From JAJYTL01 sp046705265 (GTDB taxonomy: Bacteria; Pseudomonadota; Alphaproteobacteria; Ferrovibrionales; Ferrovibrionaceae): a stretch of 25,579 bases of DNA. Within the stretch, counting starts at the first letter, position 1. Each line of letters begins with the position of its first letter. The translations under genes were made by a program, and so were the position numbers. Positions 15,321 to 22,509 of the stretch are shown piece after piece. The stretch spans positions 1 through 25,579 of the forward strand of contig JBJKQL010000130.1 in the NCBI GenBank assembly GCA_046705265.1, written 5' to 3'. The notes below the pieces were generated by a model that did not search any database, was not told the DNA's origin, and saw only the letters and a program-made list of their open reading frames with translations.

Positions 15321-16160
15321 TCAGTCGTTGTTTGCGCCTTTGATCCGGTCGAGGTGAAGGCGGAGGATTGTCGCCGCGGTTTCTTCGATCGAGAGCCGTG
15401 ACACATCGATGATCGGCCAACCCTTACGCGTGAAGAAACGCCGCGCTTCCATCACTTCCTTGCGCACCACCTCGATATCTACGTATGGCGACATGCCGGA
15501 TTCGTGCATCGCAAGAAGTCTCTGCCGGCGCACCTGAACCAACCGCTCGGGCGAGGTTGTCAGGCCAACCACCAACGGTTTTTTGACACGCTCAAGCTCG
15601 CTCGGCGGCGGCATGCCGGGAACCAAGGGCACGTTTGCCGCGCGGATCCCGCGATTCGCGAGATACATACAGGTCGGGGTCTTCGAGGTGCGCGAGACCC
15701 CGACCAGAACCACATCCGCTTGATCGAGACCATTGACCTGTTGGCCATCGTCATGCGCCATGGCGAAGTGAACCGCGTCGATGCGCCTGAAATAGTTGGT
15801 ATCCATCGCGTGCTGACGGCCGGGCAGCCCGCGGCTTTCGATGCCGAGATAGCCGGCGACCGCGGCAAAAACCGGATCGAGAACCGCGATGCAAGGCGCT
15901 TGAATCTCGTTGCAGCGACGCACGAGGAGATCACGAAGTTCGTGATCGACAACGGTGAACAAAACGATCCCCGGCTTTTCCTTGATGCGGCCGATAACCT
16001 GCTCGAGGCCAGCCTTGGTCCGGATCATCACCCACATGTGGGTTTCGGCGTGCGCCGCCTCGAACTGCACCAGAACCGCGTTGGCAACCGAGGTCAGGGT
16101 CTCGCCGGTTGCATCTGAAACCAGATGAAGATGAAATTCCTTGATCCGATCGCCGTGCAT
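15321..16160 (-). CDS. ppsR: PEP synthase / pyruvate,phosphate dikinase regulatory protein (DUF299)
   Basis: This bifunctional ADP-dependent kinase and phosphate-dependent pyrophosphorylase family switches PEP synthase or pyruvate,phosphate dikinase off and on by threonine phosphorylation. The 279-residue protein has the N-terminal HLHLVSDATGETL (10-22), the P-loop-like GVSRTSKTPT (154-163), and YLANRGIRAANVPLVPG. It also has GLTTSPERLVQVRRQRL and the C-terminal GWPIIDVSRLSIEETAA. The ATG at 16160 is preceded by a GAGG-containing ribosome site. Which of the two target enzymes it controls cannot be told. The family's location next to hemE and the origin is conserved in Alphaproteobacteria. It reads away from the proposed oriC. 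Confidence 0.94.
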   Translation of the reverse strand: MHGDRIKEFHLHLVSDATGETLTSVANAVLVQFEAAHAETHMWVMIRTKAGLEQVIGRIKEKPGIVLFTVVDHELRDLLVRRCNEIQAPCIAVLDPVFAAVAGYLGIESRGLPGRQHAMDTNYFRRIDAVHFAMAHDDGQQVNGLDQADVVLVGVSRTSKTPTCMYLANRGIRAANVPLVPGMPPPSELERVKKPLVVGLTTSPERLVQVRRQRLLAMHESGMSPYVDIEVVRKEVMEARRFFTRKGWPIIDVSRLSIEETAATILRLHLDRIKGANND

Positions 16161-16185
16161 AAGGCCTCAAAGGTTTGCCGCAAAG

Positions 16186-16194
16186 TGGGGATAA
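16186..16194 (-). promoter_or_regulatory. DnaA box, one mismatch
   Basis: On the - strand this reads TTATCCCCA, one change from TTATCCACA. It lies just upstream of the ppsR-type start. Confidence 0.6.
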
Positions 16195-16298
16195 GTCGGG
16201 CGTTTTACACTGCAGCCCCGACTCTTCCCAGTGCACGCGCTTTTATCCCTGCTTTCGCCTGCTAAGGAACATCGTTATTCCAGAATGAGGAATACGGG

Positions 16299-16314
16299 GA
16301 TTTTCCTGAAAATC
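16299..16314. repeat. 16-base palindrome in oriC
   Basis: GATTTTCCTGAAAATC has perfect 7-base arms and a 2-base centre. It lies in the AT-rich part of the origin gap, a candidate protein-binding or unwinding element. Confidence 0.6.
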
Positions 16315-16385
16315 ACGCCAAATAATCCACTCTATTCACCTTTTGCCCGCGTTTTTTAAGCATGGCAATGTTAGCGTTGCTGAGA

Positions 16386-16394
16386 TTATCCACT
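16386..16394 (+). promoter_or_regulatory. DnaA box, one mismatch
   Basis: TTATCCACT differs from TTATCCACA only at the last base. It is part of a small palindrome TATCC-act-GGATA (16387-16399). Confidence 0.65.
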
Positions 16395-16440
16395 GGATAG
16401 GCATGATCCAAGATGGCAATTTTGCGATCCATTCCAGACA

Positions 16441-16449
16441 TGTGGATAA
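16441..16449 (-). promoter_or_regulatory. perfect DnaA box
   Basis: TGTGGATAA is the exact reverse complement of the consensus TTATCCACA. It forms an inverted pair with the next box, 4 bases away. Confidence 0.85.
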
Positions 16450-16453
16450 TGTG

Positions 16454-16462
16454 TTATCCCCA
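16454..16462 (+). promoter_or_regulatory. DnaA box, one mismatch
   Basis: TTATCCCCA is inverted relative to the perfect box at 16441-16449, with a 4-base spacer, giving a head-to-head pair. Confidence 0.7.
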
Positions 16463-16490
16463 GGTTTGGCCAGACCCTCCGCTACTACCT

Positions 16491-16513
16491 CTTCTTTTAT
16501 AAGAAGATTCTTA
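16491..16513. repeat. overlapping palindromes upstream of hemE
   Basis: CTTCTT-TTAT-AAGAAG (16491-16506) and TAAGAA-GA-TTCTTA (16500-16513) share the AAGAA segment, so two alternative hairpins or binding sites are possible. They end at the AAGGAAG ribosome site used by the mini-ORF before hemE. An attenuation-like or operator role is possible. Confidence 0.5.
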
Positions 16514-16524
16514 AGGAAGTGATC

Positions 16525-16548
16525 ATGTCCGAAACCTCTTGCCAATGA
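16525..16548 (+). CDS. 7-codon leader mini-ORF overlapping hemE start
   Basis: ATG at 16525 encodes MSETSCQ and stops at a TGA that overlaps the hemE ATG (ATGA). The strong ribosome site AAGGAAG (16513-16519) is 5 bases from this ATG but 25 bases from hemE's. Initiation at the mini-ORF, followed by coupled restart at hemE, fits better than direct initiation. This is read from sequence only; expression is not shown. Confidence 0.45.
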   Translation: MSETSCQ

Positions 16549-17600
16549 CCACCGCTGTTCCAACCGACCACACTATAAAACCCTTGCTTCAGGCGATCAA
16601 AATACCGGGCTCGGCGCCACCGCCGATATGGCTGATGCGCCAAGCCGGACGGTATCTTCCGGAATACCAAGCGCTGCGCCGAAGGGCGACAAATTTTCTC
16701 GAACTCTGCTACCGACCAGATTACGCCGCCGAGGCAACCTTACAGCCGCTGAAGCGCTTTCCCCTGGATGCGGCGATCCTTTTTGCTGATCTGCCACTGC
16801 TCGCCGACGGGCTTGGTCAAAGGCTCGACTACCGTGAAGGCGAAGGTCCAGTTCTCGAGCCGATCCGAGGTCCGGCGGACGTGAAGCGCCTCACCCTTGA
16901 CACACTGCATCAACGGCTCGCACCGGTTTATGAGACCGTGGCGCGGGTCAAGGCGGCATTGCCGGCGGACGTTACGTTGATTGGCTTCTCCGGCGCGCCC
17001 TGGACCCTTGCCGCCTACATGGTTCAAGGCCGAAGCAGCACCGAATTCGCTGCGGCGAAACGCTGGGCTTTTGCCGACGAGATCGGCTTCGGCGCGTTGA
17101 TCACACTTCTTGTCGATGCCACGGTTGAATATCTCGACGGACAAGTGAAAGCCGGGGCGGAAGCGGTTCAGCTTTTCGACAGCTGGGCAGGGCTCTTGCC
17201 AGCTCCGGCGTTTGAACGCTGGTGTATCCAGCCGGTGGCCGAGATCGCCACCAGGCTCCGGACCCGCCACCCGCACCTGCCGATCATTGCTTTTCCCCGT
17301 AACGCTGGGTTCAAGATCGAAAGATATGCTGAACAAACAGGGGTTGACTGTGTCAGCCTGGATTACACCGTCCCGCTGCCCCGGGCCGCGGCAATGCAGA
17401 ACAAAAGTGCCGTGCAGGGCAATCTCGATCCGCAATATCTCGTGCTGGGTGGTGCGGCGATGGAGCGCGCAACGGAAGAAATCCTCGACCGCCTAGCCAA
17501 AGGCCGCTTCATTTTCAACCTCGGCCATGGCGTCCTGCCGGAAACGCCAGTCGAGAACGTCGCCCGTCTGGTCGACACCGTGCGCGGCTGGCGACGCTAA
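16545..17600 (+). CDS. hemE: uroporphyrinogen decarboxylase
   Basis: HemE removes four carboxyl groups from uroporphyrinogen III to give coproporphyrinogen III. The 351-residue product carries the first family signature PIWLMRQAGRYLPEY (27-41, with Arg32 and Arg36), the catalytic-site Asp in ILFADLPLLADGLG (Asp82), and GFSGAPWTLAAYM. It ends with the NLGHGVLPETPVENV block. The chosen ATG at 16545 lacks a ribosome site at normal distance (see the mini-ORF); a TTG at 16539 is no better placed. It reads away from oriC and is followed by hemH after 30 bases. Confidence 0.96.
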   Translation: MTTAVPTDHTIKPLLQAIKIPGSAPPPIWLMRQAGRYLPEYQALRRRATNFLELCYRPDYAAEATLQPLKRFPLDAAILFADLPLLADGLGQRLDYREGEGPVLEPIRGPADVKRLTLDTLHQRLAPVYETVARVKAALPADVTLIGFSGAPWTLAAYMVQGRSSTEFAAAKRWAFADEIGFGALITLLVDATVEYLDGQVKAGAEAVQLFDSWAGLLPAPAFERWCIQPVAEIATRLRTRHPHLPIIAFPRNAGFKIERYAEQTGVDCVSLDYTVPLPRAAAMQNKSAVQGNLDPQYLVLGGAAMERATEEILDRLAKGRFIFNLGHGVLPETPVENVARLVDTVRGWRR

Positions 17601-17613
17601 GGAAGGGGCCGCG

Positions 17614-17634
17614 ATGACGGAACGCAAGGCATGA
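17614..17634 (+). CDS. 6-codon leader mini-ORF overlapping hemH start
   Basis: ATG at 17614 encodes MTERKA. Its TGA overlaps the hemH ATG (ATGA). The ribosome site AAGGAAGGGG (17599-17608) is well placed for this ATG and 22 bases away from hemH's. It repeats the arrangement in front of hemE. Confidence 0.45.
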   Translation: MTERKA

Positions 17635-18680
17635 CCCGAACCGCCGTCGTCCTTTTCAATCTTGGTGGTCCCGATAGCCTGCAAGCAGTTGGGCCCTATC
17701 TCAGAAATCTGTTTTCCGATCCGGCGATCATTAGCCTGCCGGCACCCTTCCGCCAAATGCTCGCCGCCTATATCGCATTTCGGCGTCGCGGCGTCGCGGT
17801 CGAGAACTATACGAAGATCGGCGGCGCCTCGCCGCTTCTGCCGGAAACCGAGGCGCAGGCAAGGGCGCTGGAGAGAGCTTTGAACGATCTCGGCGATGTG
17901 CGCGTGTTCATTGCCATGCGGCACTGGCACCCCCGACTTCGCGCGACACTTGCCGCGATCAAGGCCTACGAGCCGGGCCGTATCGTTCTGTTGCCGCTTT
18001 ATCCGCAATATTCAACGACAACGTCCGGTTCTTCTCTGGCGGAGTGGCGGCAAGAGGCGGAACGGGCAGGGGTCACTGCGAAGACGCGGGCGATCTGCTG
18101 CTATCCACGGCTCCCCGGTTTTGCCGCCGCGCTTGCCGGCGAGATCAGGATCGCACTGGACGGGCGGGCGGCGGGAGCCAAGGGCAAGAAACCCCGTGTG
18201 CTCTTTTCTGCTCATGGCCTGCCGCTCCATATCGCGAAGCGCGGCGATCCTTATCCCTGGCAGATCGAGGAAACCGTCAAGGCGACGCTCAAGGTCTTGA
18301 ACGAACCCGACCTCGATTGGGTGATCTGCTATCAAAGCCGGGTCGGGTCGTTGCCATGGTTAATGCCGGCGACGGACGACGAAATCGTCCGGGCCGGCCG
18401 GGACGGCGTTCCCGTCGTCGTCGTGCCGGTTGCCTTTGTATCGGAACACTCCGAGACGTTGGTCGAACTCGACATCGACTATCGCGCGCGCGCGGAGGCG
18501 GCAGGGGTCCCGTCCTTTATCCGCCTGCCGACGGCCGGCACCAACGCGAAGTTCATTCAAGACCTGGCCGGAATGGTCCGCGGTGCCCTCAGCGGCGAGG
18601 GCTTGGCTTCGGCCGAGGGTCAACGCATCTGTCCGGCTGCGAGCCGGCAATGCGCCATGCGGAGCCAAGGAGCAGTTTGA
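17631..18680 (+). CDS. hemH: ferrochelatase
   Basis: HemH inserts Fe2+ into protoporphyrin IX (or a related porphyrin). Motifs seen in this 349-residue protein: VLFNLGGPDSL at the start, PLYPQYSTTTSGS (122-134), the active-site FSAHGLP with His195, and VAFVSEHSETLVEL with Glu272 and Glu275. Cysteines occur at 156, 157, 334 and 341. The C-terminal QRICPAASRQCAM resembles the tail that binds a [2Fe-2S] cluster in some bacterial ferrochelatases. The position two residues after Cys341, where I recall a third tail cysteine, is Met343. The stop shares one base with the hemJ start. Confidence 0.95.
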   Translation: MTRTAVVLFNLGGPDSLQAVGPYLRNLFSDPAIISLPAPFRQMLAAYIAFRRRGVAVENYTKIGGASPLLPETEAQARALERALNDLGDVRVFIAMRHWHPRLRATLAAIKAYEPGRIVLLPLYPQYSTTTSGSSLAEWRQEAERAGVTAKTRAICCYPRLPGFAAALAGEIRIALDGRAAGAKGKKPRVLFSAHGLPLHIAKRGDPYPWQIEETVKATLKVLNEPDLDWVICYQSRVGSLPWLMPATDDEIVRAGRDGVPVVVVPVAFVSEHSETLVELDIDYRARAEAAGVPSFIRLPTAGTNAKFIQDLAGMVRGALSGEGLASAEGQRICPAASRQCAMRSQGAV

Positions 18681-19114
18681 TGGCAAGCCCAATCTATCTC
18701 TGGCTAAAGGCGTTTCACATCATCAGCGTCATCGCCTGGATGGCTGGAATGCTTTATCTTCCAAGGCTTTATGTTTATCACGCTGGGGTTGCGGCGGATG
18801 GTCCCGAAGCGGCCATGCTCAAGGTTATGGAACGCCGCCTGCTGCGCTATATCGTCAACCCAGCGATGATCCTGACCTGGGCCTTCGGCCTCAGTCTCGC
18901 CTTTATTGGCCATTGGTGGATGGCGCCGTGGTTTCACGCCAAGCTGTTTCTGGTCATCATTCTCTCGGCTTTTCACGGCTTTCTTGCCCGCTGGCGCAAG
19001 GCTTTTGAGCAGAACGTCAATGTTCACAGTGTCCGTTTCTATCGCGCGATGAACGAAGTGCCGACGCTCTTGATGATTGCGATCGTGATTTTGGTGGTTT
19101 TAAAGCCCTTCTGA
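18680..19114 (+). CDS. hemJ: protoporphyrinogen IX oxidase HemJ
   Basis: HemJ is the membrane protoporphyrinogen IX oxidase (UPF0093) that replaces HemG or HemY in most Alphaproteobacteria. The 144-residue protein has about four membrane helices. Family blocks are LWLKAFHIISVIAWMAGMLY and LPRLYVYH near the N terminus, RRLLRYIVNPAMILTWAFGL, WMAPWFHAKLFLVIILSAFHG and RFYRAMNEVPTLLMIAIVILVV. The conserved His in KAFH is expected to bind haem. The ATG shares its A with the hemH stop (TGATG). The frame is open far upstream inside hemH, but that is not coding. HemE, HemH and HemJ together cover three of the late haem steps. Confidence 0.95.
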   Translation: MASPIYLWLKAFHIISVIAWMAGMLYLPRLYVYHAGVAADGPEAAMLKVMERRLLRYIVNPAMILTWAFGLSLAFIGHWWMAPWFHAKLFLVIILSAFHGFLARWRKAFEQNVNVHSVRFYRAMNEVPTLLMIAIVILVVLKPF

Positions 19115-19152
19115 CCGCCGCGTCTCTTGAAATCCGGAGAGAATACCCCCAA

Positions 19153-19181
19153 TTGACAGCCGAGGACTTTCGTACCATGCT
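19153..19181 (+). promoter_or_regulatory. candidate promoter of rho
   Basis: A perfect -35 hexamer TTGACA (19153-19158) is followed, after 17 bases, by a weak -10 CATGCT (19176-19181). Transcription would start near 19188, giving a leader of about 140 bases before rho. The -10 is poor, so this is tentative. No clear terminator follows hemJ, and rho may also be read from the hem operon. Confidence 0.4.
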
Positions 19182-19326
19182 GCGGTCCGAGCGGAGATAG
19201 ACCTTCCGGTCCGGCGCTTGGGGTGGTTTTTCAGGCCGCCCAGTTACTCCACGACCATCCAGCCTCACCGATTCGACCAGCCGCTATCCCTGGCCGCGCG
19301 TTCCCCAAAGAACAACGGGTTTTTGT

Positions 19327-20580
19327 ATGAATCTTCAGGAATTGAAGCACAAATCGCCCACTGAGTTGCTGGCGTTCGCCGAAGAACTGCAGGTCGAGAA
19401 CGCCAACACGCTCCGCAAGCAGGACATGATGTTCGCGATCCTGAAGCAGCTCGCCGAGCGCGACGTCGAGATCGCCGGCACGGGTGTCCTCGAAATTCTG
19501 CAAGACGGGTTCGGATTTCTGCGCGCTCCCGAGGCGAACTACCTACCGGGGCCGGACGACATTTATGTCTCGCCCTCGCAGATTCGGCGCTTCGGATTGC
19601 GCACCGGCGATTCTGTCGAGGGGCAGATTCGCTCGCCCAAGGAAGGCGAGCGCTATTTCGCCCTTCTCAAGATCAACACGATCAATTTCGAGGATCCGGA
19701 AAAGAGCCGCCACAAGGTTCATTTCGATAACCTGACGCCGCTCTATCCAGAACAAAAGCTCAAGCTCGACATGGAGGGCAAGACCAAGGACATCTCGTCC
19801 CGGGTCATCGACTTGATCGCGCCTCAGGGCAAGGGCCAGCGCGCGCTGATCGTGGCGCCTCCCCGCACCGGCAAGACCATGCTGTTGCAGAATATCGCTC
19901 ATGCGGTCACCGCCAATCACCCGGAGGTCTATCTCATCGTTCTTCTGATCGACGAGCGGCCGGAGGAAGTCACCGACATGTTGCGCTCGGTGAAGGGCGA
20001 GGTGATCTCGTCAACCTTCGATGAGCCGGCGGTGCGCCACGTGCAGGTCGCGGAAATGGTGCTGGAAAAGGCCAAACGCCTGGTCGAGCACAAGCGCGAC
20101 GTCGTGATCCTTCTGGATTCGATCACGCGGCTCGCGCGCGCCTATAACACCGTCGTGCCCTCGTCGGGCAAGGTCTTGACCGGCGGCGTCGACGCCAACG
20201 CACTCCAGCGGCCGAAGCGCTTCTTCGGCGCCGCGCGCAACATCGAGCAGGGTGGATCGCTCACCATCATCGCGACCGCTTTGATCGACACCGGTTCGCG
20301 CATGGACGAGGTGATCTTCGAGGAGTTCAAGGGCACCGGCAATTCGGAAATCATCCTCGACCGGAAGCTCGCCGACAAGCGCACCTTCCCGGCGATCGAC
20401 ATCACCAAGTCCGGCACGCGCAAGGAGGAGCTTCTGGTCGACAAGGGCACGCTCGCCAAGATGTGGGTGCTGAGGCGCATCCTGATGCCTATGGGCGTCG
20501 TGGACGCGATGGAGTTTCTCCTCGACAAGCTGAAGCCCTCGAAGACCAACAAGGAATTCTTCGATTCGATGAACACCTGA
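19327..20580 (+). CDS. rho: transcription termination factor Rho
   Basis: Rho is the hexameric RNA-dependent ATPase that ends transcription at C-rich unstructured RNA. The 417-residue length is standard. An N-terminal helical domain (MNLQELKHKSPTELLAFAEE) is followed by the RNA-binding cold-shock-like domain with DGFGFLRAPEANYLPGPDD. The ATPase domain follows, with Walker A PPRTGKTML (Lys183), VLLIDERPEEVTDM, and the Q/R-loop region RLARAYNTVVPSSGKVLTGG. It has only a weak ribosome site. It is followed by a bidirectional terminator instead of the mnmE gene common in the class. Confidence 0.98.
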   Translation: MNLQELKHKSPTELLAFAEELQVENANTLRKQDMMFAILKQLAERDVEIAGTGVLEILQDGFGFLRAPEANYLPGPDDIYVSPSQIRRFGLRTGDSVEGQIRSPKEGERYFALLKINTINFEDPEKSRHKVHFDNLTPLYPEQKLKLDMEGKTKDISSRVIDLIAPQGKGQRALIVAPPRTGKTMLLQNIAHAVTANHPEVYLIVLLIDERPEEVTDMLRSVKGEVISSTFDEPAVRHVQVAEMVLEKAKRLVEHKRDVVILLDSITRLARAYNTVVPSSGKVLTGGVDANALQRPKRFFGAARNIEQGGSLTIIATALIDTGSRMDEVIFEEFKGTGNSEIILDRKLADKRTFPAIDITKSGTRKEELLVDKGTLAKMWVLRRILMPMGVVDAMEFLLDKLKPSKTNKEFFDSMNT

Positions 20581-20607
20581 GCGGCGCGAGCTGACGGCGG
20601 CAAACAA

Positions 20608-20638
20608 AAAGGCCGCGTCCCATTGGGGCGCGGCCTTT
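20608..20638. terminator. bidirectional intrinsic terminator
   Basis: The arms AAAGGCCGCG (20608-20617) and CGCGGCCTTT (20629-20638) are perfect. The inner TCCC/GGGG extends the stem with one wobble pair, leaving a three-base ATT loop. On the - strand it is followed by a run of T (from A at 20602-20610) and ends the quinone oxidoreductase transcript. On the + strand it ends in CTTTGTTGT and serves rho. Confidence 0.88.
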
Positions 20639-20658
20639 GTTGTCGCGGACCGGCCGCG

Positions 20659-21633
20659 TTAGGGCACGAGGACGATCGAGCCCGTGGTCTTGCGGCCCTC
20701 GAGATCGCGGTGGGCCTGCGCTGCCTCGCGCAGCGGATATTTGGCGGTGACCCGGATCTTCACCTTCTTGTCGGCGACCATGCGGAACAGCTCGCGCGCG
20801 GTTTTCTCCAGGTCCGGCCGTTTCGCGGTATGGGTGACGAGCGTCGGCCGCGTGATGTAGAGCGAGCCCTTCTGCGCCAGCATCGCGAGCGGGAACGGCG
20901 GCACCGGGCCCGAGGCATTGCCGAAGCTCACCATCAGGCCGAGGGGACGCAGGCAATCGAGCGAGCCGGCGAAGGTATCCTTGCCGACCGAGTCATAGAC
21001 CACCGGCACGCCCTGGTTCTTGGTGATCTTCTTCACCCGCTCGACGAAATTCTCGCGCGTATAGACGATCGGATATTTGCAGCCGTTCGTCTTGGCGAGC
21101 TTTGCCTTTTCGTCCGAGCTCACGGTGCCGATGACGTTGGCGCCGAGCGCTTTCAGCCACTGACAGGCGATCAGCCCGACGCCGCCGGCCGCGGCATGGA
21201 ACAGCACGGTCTCGCCCGCTTTGACCCGGTAAGTCTTGCGCACGAGGTATTGCACCGTCATGCCCTTCAGCATCATCGCCGCGGCCTGGTCGTCAGAAAC
21301 GCTGTTCGGAATCTTGACCAGCCGGTCGGCTGGCATGACGCGGGCCTCCGAATAGCTGCCCGGCGCGCCGCCGGCATAGGCGATGCGATCGCCCGGCTTG
21401 ATATGCGTCACGCCGGCGCCGACCGCCTCGACCACGCCGGCCGCCTCGGAGCCGAGCCCGATCGGCAGCGGCAGGTTGTAAAGCCCGGTGCGGTGATAGG
21501 TGTCGAGATAGTTGACGCCGATCGCGGTGTGGCGGATCAGGGCTTCGCCCCGGCCGGGCTTGCCGAGGGCCACATCTTCCCACTGCATCACTTCTGGACC
21601 GCCGTTTTGACGAACGCGGATTGCTTTGACCAT
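20659..21633 (-). CDS. NADPH:quinone oxidoreductase (zinc-free MDR family)
   Basis: This 324-residue protein belongs to the medium-chain dehydrogenase/reductase family, QOR branch. It has the GroES-like start with GVNYLDTYHRTGLY (39-52), which lacks the catalytic zinc cysteine. LPIGLGSEAAGVVEAVG follows, then the Rossmann motif HAAAGGVGLIACQWLKALGA (146-165). The likely role is NADPH-dependent reduction of quinones by one or two electrons. An AGGAAAGG ribosome site precedes the ATG at 21633. It lies 35 bases after the dienelactone hydrolase-family gene and is probably co-transcribed with it. Confidence 0.92.
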   Translation of the reverse strand: MVKAIRVRQNGGPEVMQWEDVALGKPGRGEALIRHTAIGVNYLDTYHRTGLYNLPLPIGLGSEAAGVVEAVGAGVTHIKPGDRIAYAGGAPGSYSEARVMPADRLVKIPNSVSDDQAAAMMLKGMTVQYLVRKTYRVKAGETVLFHAAAGGVGLIACQWLKALGANVIGTVSSDEKAKLAKTNGCKYPIVYTRENFVERVKKITKNQGVPVVYDSVGKDTFAGSLDCLRPLGLMVSFGNASGPVPPFPLAMLAQKGSLYITRPTLVTHTAKRPDLEKTARELFRMVADKKVKIRVTAKYPLREAAQAHRDLEGRKTTGSIVLVP

Positions 21634-21668
21634 GTCGTGGCTGCCTTTCCTGGGTTTTGGGTTTTGTT

Positions 21669-22373
21669 TTATCCGAGGTGCTCTTTGAGAAATTCGGCGG
21701 TGCGCCGGTTGGCGAGGTCGGCGTTGGCCTTATCGTAATGCTCGCCGCCCATGCGCGCGAAGGCGTGATCCATGCCGGCATAGGTGTGCATGGTGACGGC
21801 TGGGTTGTCTTTCAATGCCTCGCGCACCTTGGCCTGGGCCGCGGGCGGCGCGAACTGATCCTTTTCGGCGACATGCAGCATGAGCGGCTTCCTGATCGCG
21901 CCCGCTTCGTTCAGGTTCTGGTCGAGCGCGACGCCGTAATAGCCGACCGCGGCATCGACCGGCGTCCGGGCCGCCATCAGAAAGGCAAGCCGGCCGCCGA
22001 GGCAATAGCCGACCGCCCCCGCCTTGCCGTTGCATTCGGGCCGGGCTTTCAAAAGGTTAAGCGCCGCCGCGAGGTCCGCGACCCCCTTCTCGACGTCGAA
22101 GTTCATGTAGAGTTTGGACGCCTTGCCCCATTCCGCCTTGGTCTTGTCGGTGAGCTGGACGCCGGGTTGCTGGCGCCAGAACAGATCCGGGCAAAGCGCG
22201 ACGTAGCCGGTCGCGGCGAACCCGTCGGTAAGCTTGCGCATCACCGCGTTGACGCCGAAAATCTCCTGGATCACCACGAGGCCCGGGTGCCGGCCGCCGC
22301 CCGCCGGCGCCGCGAGATAGCCGGAGAAGCGCCCGCCATCGCTCGCCCTGATTTCGATGTCGCGACCGGCCAT
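21669..22373 (-). CDS. dienelactone hydrolase family protein
   Basis: This alpha/beta hydrolase has 234 residues and a cysteine nucleophile in GYCLGG (Cys124), with Asp172 in AEKDQF and His203 in MDHAF. The motif VIQEIFGVN (34-42) supplies the Glu that positions the cysteine. This is the pattern of carboxymethylenebutenolidases, which open dienelactone in chlorocatechol breakdown. Most genomic members have other, unknown substrates, and no other catechol-pathway genes are present here. The ATG at 22373 follows a GGGAGGG ribosome site; the frame continues 13 codons upstream without support. Confidence 0.92.
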   Translation of the reverse strand: MAGRDIEIRASDGGRFSGYLAAPAGGGRHPGLVVIQEIFGVNAVMRKLTDGFAATGYVALCPDLFWRQQPGVQLTDKTKAEWGKASKLYMNFDVEKGVADLAAALNLLKARPECNGKAGAVGYCLGGRLAFLMAARTPVDAAVGYYGVALDQNLNEAGAIRKPLMLHVAEKDQFAPPAAQAKVREALKDNPAVTMHTYAGMDHAFARMGGEHYDKANADLANRRTAEFLKEHLG

Positions 22374-22509
22374 CGCGCGGCCCTCCCGGATTCTTGTTGA
22401 AGGAACGCACATTAGCGGATCGGGCGCGGCCTGTCACCGGGCCGCGCTTGACCGCGGCTTCGGCTTCTTACAGGGTCAGGGGGCGGGGGACAAATGTGAG
22501 GGCGCGGGC

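Larger units (their letters stand above)
16161..16544. other. oriC: probable chromosomal replication origin (oriC)
   Basis: This 384-base gap lies between the ppsR-type gene and hemE, the site of oriC in Caulobacter and Rickettsia. It is visibly richer in A+T than the flanking genes, notably 16262-16420. It holds one perfect DnaA box and three one-mismatch boxes listed separately. Weaker matches include TTTTACACT (16203-16211), TAATCCACT (16323-16331) and TGATCCAAG (16404-16412). Several palindromes and two GANTC sites (16220-16224, 16506-16510) are also present. Genes on both sides read outwards. The exact unwinding element cannot be fixed by eye; 16291-16360 is the best guess. Confidence 0.85.

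Noticed and set aside
16351..16380. CtrA-like half sites (TTAA near 16356) in oriC
   Set aside because: The second TTAA at 7-base spacing is missing, so the Caulobacter-type CtrA site is not supported.
22424..22447. GC-rich hairpin between the dienelactone hydrolase and GST starts
   Set aside because: It has perfect 8-base arms but consists only of G and C in a GC-rich divergent gap, with no T tract and no promoter link. I see no support for a function.
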